Source: Kazachstania africana CBS 2517
Taxonomy: Eukaryota > Ascomycota > Saccharomycetes > Saccharomycetales > Saccharomycetaceae
DNA length: 64,000 nucleotides
Reading direction: 5' to 3'
Assembly: GCF_000304475.1 (NCBI RefSeq)
Contig: NC_018942.1
Location: 310,001-374,000, forward strand
The notes below the pieces were generated by a model. That model worked only from the letters and a program-made list of their open reading frames with translations, was not told the origin of the DNA and did not search any database. The position numbers and the translations under genes were made by a program. Below are positions 62,621-64,000 of the stretch, piece by piece; the first letter of the stretch is position 1; each line of letters begins with the position of its first letter.

Positions 62621-63799
62621 TCATTTGAGTTGGCGTAATTTATATTCTAAATCTTCTAATGGCCCATTAAAAAGAACCTCCCATTTGGATCTAACGCTTG
62701 CATCACGTATGCCCTTAACAAAAGAGCAAGATATTATGATATTGTCCTGTAAATACAATTCTATTTCAAAGGTTCCGATAGAAAATGAGACTTTAGTGGA
62801 GCTCAAGCTTATACGAAGATTTGATATCAGACCTTTTTCTTCGAACTTTTTCAATTTACCTTTTCTGGCACTTTCTTTTAATAATTGTAAGTAGATTTCT
62901 TTAGAAAATAAATAAATATCTTCATAGGATATGGCCAGTCCTGCACTAACCTCTTCAAAAATCTTTTCCACGCCTATATAGCTGGGTATCGTATGTTTGA
63001 ATATGTCCCATGTGTCAGATTTTATTTTCTTCTTTAACAGAATATACATTGGTTTGTCATACTTTTTTGATAATTCATCAAAAATATCTAATCTTATTCC
63101 CAGCATTTCTCTCATTGTATCCATTTCTTGTGTTTCAATATTCATCTGTAGGTCAGAAGGGTCCACTACAGGGAAAAACGTTATTCCAAAAAGTCTGAAG
63201 ATGTTTTCGACCATTATCTGATCGTGTAAATTATCTAATGGTAGGTTACCAATCGAACTTCTATCATCTCCATTAAGTCTTTGACGGCGCTTGGATGGGG
63301 ATGATAATATCTCTGTGTCTAAAATGTCTCCTACACTTTTGTCAAATAGATTATGTTCTAAAGGTACTTGGTTTTGAAGCACCCATTCATCTTCTGGTAA
63401 GTTATCCGAGCTTTTGGTTTTAGGCCTTTTTCTACTAGGAGTTTGGAACTTTTCCACCAAATTTTGGTCCTGAAGGGGCTCTAAAAGTGTTTCATCCCCA
63501 GGGCCTTTGTATTCTTTGTACAGTAAATCGCGCAGCTGTGGAAATTGCTGGAACAACTCTTCAAATTCCCGCATTACAGTATTAGCAGGTTGCTCTAGGT
63601 TTCCATTGGATACATGAGAAGAGTTCTTTTCAGCGATATCATGTTTTAGAGACTTCGTTTTGCTTTTTAATGAATTAACTGCAATACAGGTGTTAGTAGT
63701 TGATAGGAGGCTTTGTCTTTTATCACAGTATATACAACTAAACATACTTTCTCTTCGTAGTGAAGCTATATCTTGTTCTAACTCTTCAATATTGGACAT
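62621..63799 (-). CDS. MCM21: Kinetochore COMA subunit Mcm21, with an in-frame intron
   Basis: Subunit of the COMA (Ctf19-Okp1-Mcm21-Ame1) inner kinetochore complex. The unspliced frame has 392 codons, but exon 1 (63748-63799) and exon 2 (62621-63678) join to 369 residues, against 368 in S. cerevisiae. The junction gives SLRREINSLKSKTK, matching the SEINSL region of that protein, whose gene also has an intron here. The N-terminus is coiled-coil. The paired RWD domains of the C-terminal half include IFRLFGITFFPVVDPSDL and REMLGIRLDIFDEL. The intron has no stop codon, so it is easily annotated as coding by mistake. Confidence 0.94.
   Translation of the reverse strand: MSNIEELEQDIASLRRESMFSCIYCDKRQSLLSTTNTCIAVNSLKSKTKSLKHDIAEKNSSHVSNGNLEQPANTVMREFEELFQQFPQLRDLLYKEYKGPGDETLLEPLQDQNLVEKFQTPSRKRPKTKSSDNLPEDEWVLQNQVPLEHNLFDKSVGDILDTEILSSPSKRRQRLNGDDRSSIGNLPLDNLHDQIMVENIFRLFGITFFPVVDPSDLQMNIETQEMDTMREMLGIRLDIFDELSKKYDKPMYILLKKKIKSDTWDIFKHTIPSYIGVEKIFEEVSAGLAISYEDIYLFSKEIYLQLLKESARKGKLKKFEEKGLISNLRISLSSTKVSFSIGTFEIELYLQDNIIISCSFVKGIRDASVRSKWEVLFNGPLEDLEYKLRQLK
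63679..63747 (-). other. MCM21 intron, 69 nt, stop-free
   Basis: GTATGT at the 5' end (63747 downwards), TACTAAC at 63692-63698, and CAG ending at 63679. The length is a multiple of three and no stop codon lies in frame, so retention would add 23 residues beginning near MFSCIYCDK. Confidence 0.92.
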
Positions 63800-64000
63800 T
63801 TACACTAGCTATGGATAAGTATCATTCAGTTGCAGAGACAGCATGGAATTTTTAATTTTCATATGGCATCCATATTTGAGAATCGCAATAATGATAAACA
63901 TCGAAGTTAGGCGACGGACGCGACTTTCTTCGAGCAAGAAAAAACGTCACAATTTCAAGCAAAAAAAATAGTAATAAATCGATAAAAACGCTGTCAAGCA

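Overview
The window is nuclear DNA from a budding yeast of the family Saccharomycetaceae. The genes are short-spaced and almost intron-free. The few introns carry the yeast consensus (GTATGT, TACTAAC, CAG), the code is standard, and most proteins can be aligned by eye with Saccharomyces cerevisiae proteins. Gene order follows the left arm of S. cerevisiae chromosome XV in reverse orientation, from YOL107W to YOL133W. Genes whose S. cerevisiae orthologues sit on the sister block of chromosome XIV (PCL1, RFA2, EMW1) are interleaved. A second block (TIM11, MRPL35, ASP1, DAD4, SWA2, YFT2, MCM21) matches the YDR318W to YDR322W region. Expected neighbours SKM1, RPS19 and RPL25 are absent, so only one of each duplicated pair appears to be kept. 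I infer a post-whole-genome-duplication species that is not S. cerevisiae itself; the genus cannot be fixed from this window.

Layout. 1-5.0 kb: a GPI-anchored phospholipase B and a YOL107W-like membrane protein. 5.7-9.4 kb: INO4, tRNA-Gly(UCC), a short ZEO1 orthologue and an ADH6-type dehydrogenase. 10-19.6 kb: PCL1-type cyclin with a G1/S promoter, SHR5, MDY2/GET5, an MSB3/MSB4 Rab-GAP, PTH4, PAP2/TRF4 and MSN1. 20.3-22.2 kb: a second phospholipase B, inverted relative to the first and sharing an almost identical 252-bp catalytic-core tract with it. 22.3-32.5 kb: frameshifted RRI2/CSN10, MCH4, a long intergene with a compound hairpin, RPL18 with a structured intron, and SMF1. 32.7-42.2 kb: HRP1, TRM11, TRM13, MDH2 and YGK3. 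42.6-53.5 kb: VPS68, ALR1, a short Stb1/YOL131W-like gene, GAS4, spliced RFA2, EMW1 and HRT1. 53.9-64 kb: TIM11, MRPL35, an unrecognised putative mitochondrial HMG-box gene, ASP1, DAD4, NOP10, SWA2, YFT2 and spliced MCM21.

Functional links are mostly those of ordinary housekeeping chromosome. INO4 encodes the phospholipid-gene regulator. The two phospholipases and GAS4 act at the cell surface. SMF1 and ALR1 import Mn and Mg. TRM11 and TRM13 are convergent tRNA methyltransferases. RRI2 (COP9 signalosome) and HRT1 (cullin RING subunit) belong to the same neddylation cycle. Promoter motifs fit the genes: SCB/MCB sites before PCL1 and RFA2, RRPE/PAC-like pairs before TRM11 and EMW1, an RRPE before NOP10, and Reb1 sites in two long divergent promoters.

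The most noteworthy observations are the gene-conversion-like tract between the two phospholipase genes, a stop-free in-frame intron in MCM21, frameshifts at A7 runs in RRI2 and possibly PAP2, an alternative MDH2 N-terminus that would hide its Pro/N-degron, the compound hairpin upstream of RPL18, and the extra HMG-box-like gene between MRPL35 and ASP1. I see no mobile element, CRISPR array, centromere or clearly new multi-gene system.
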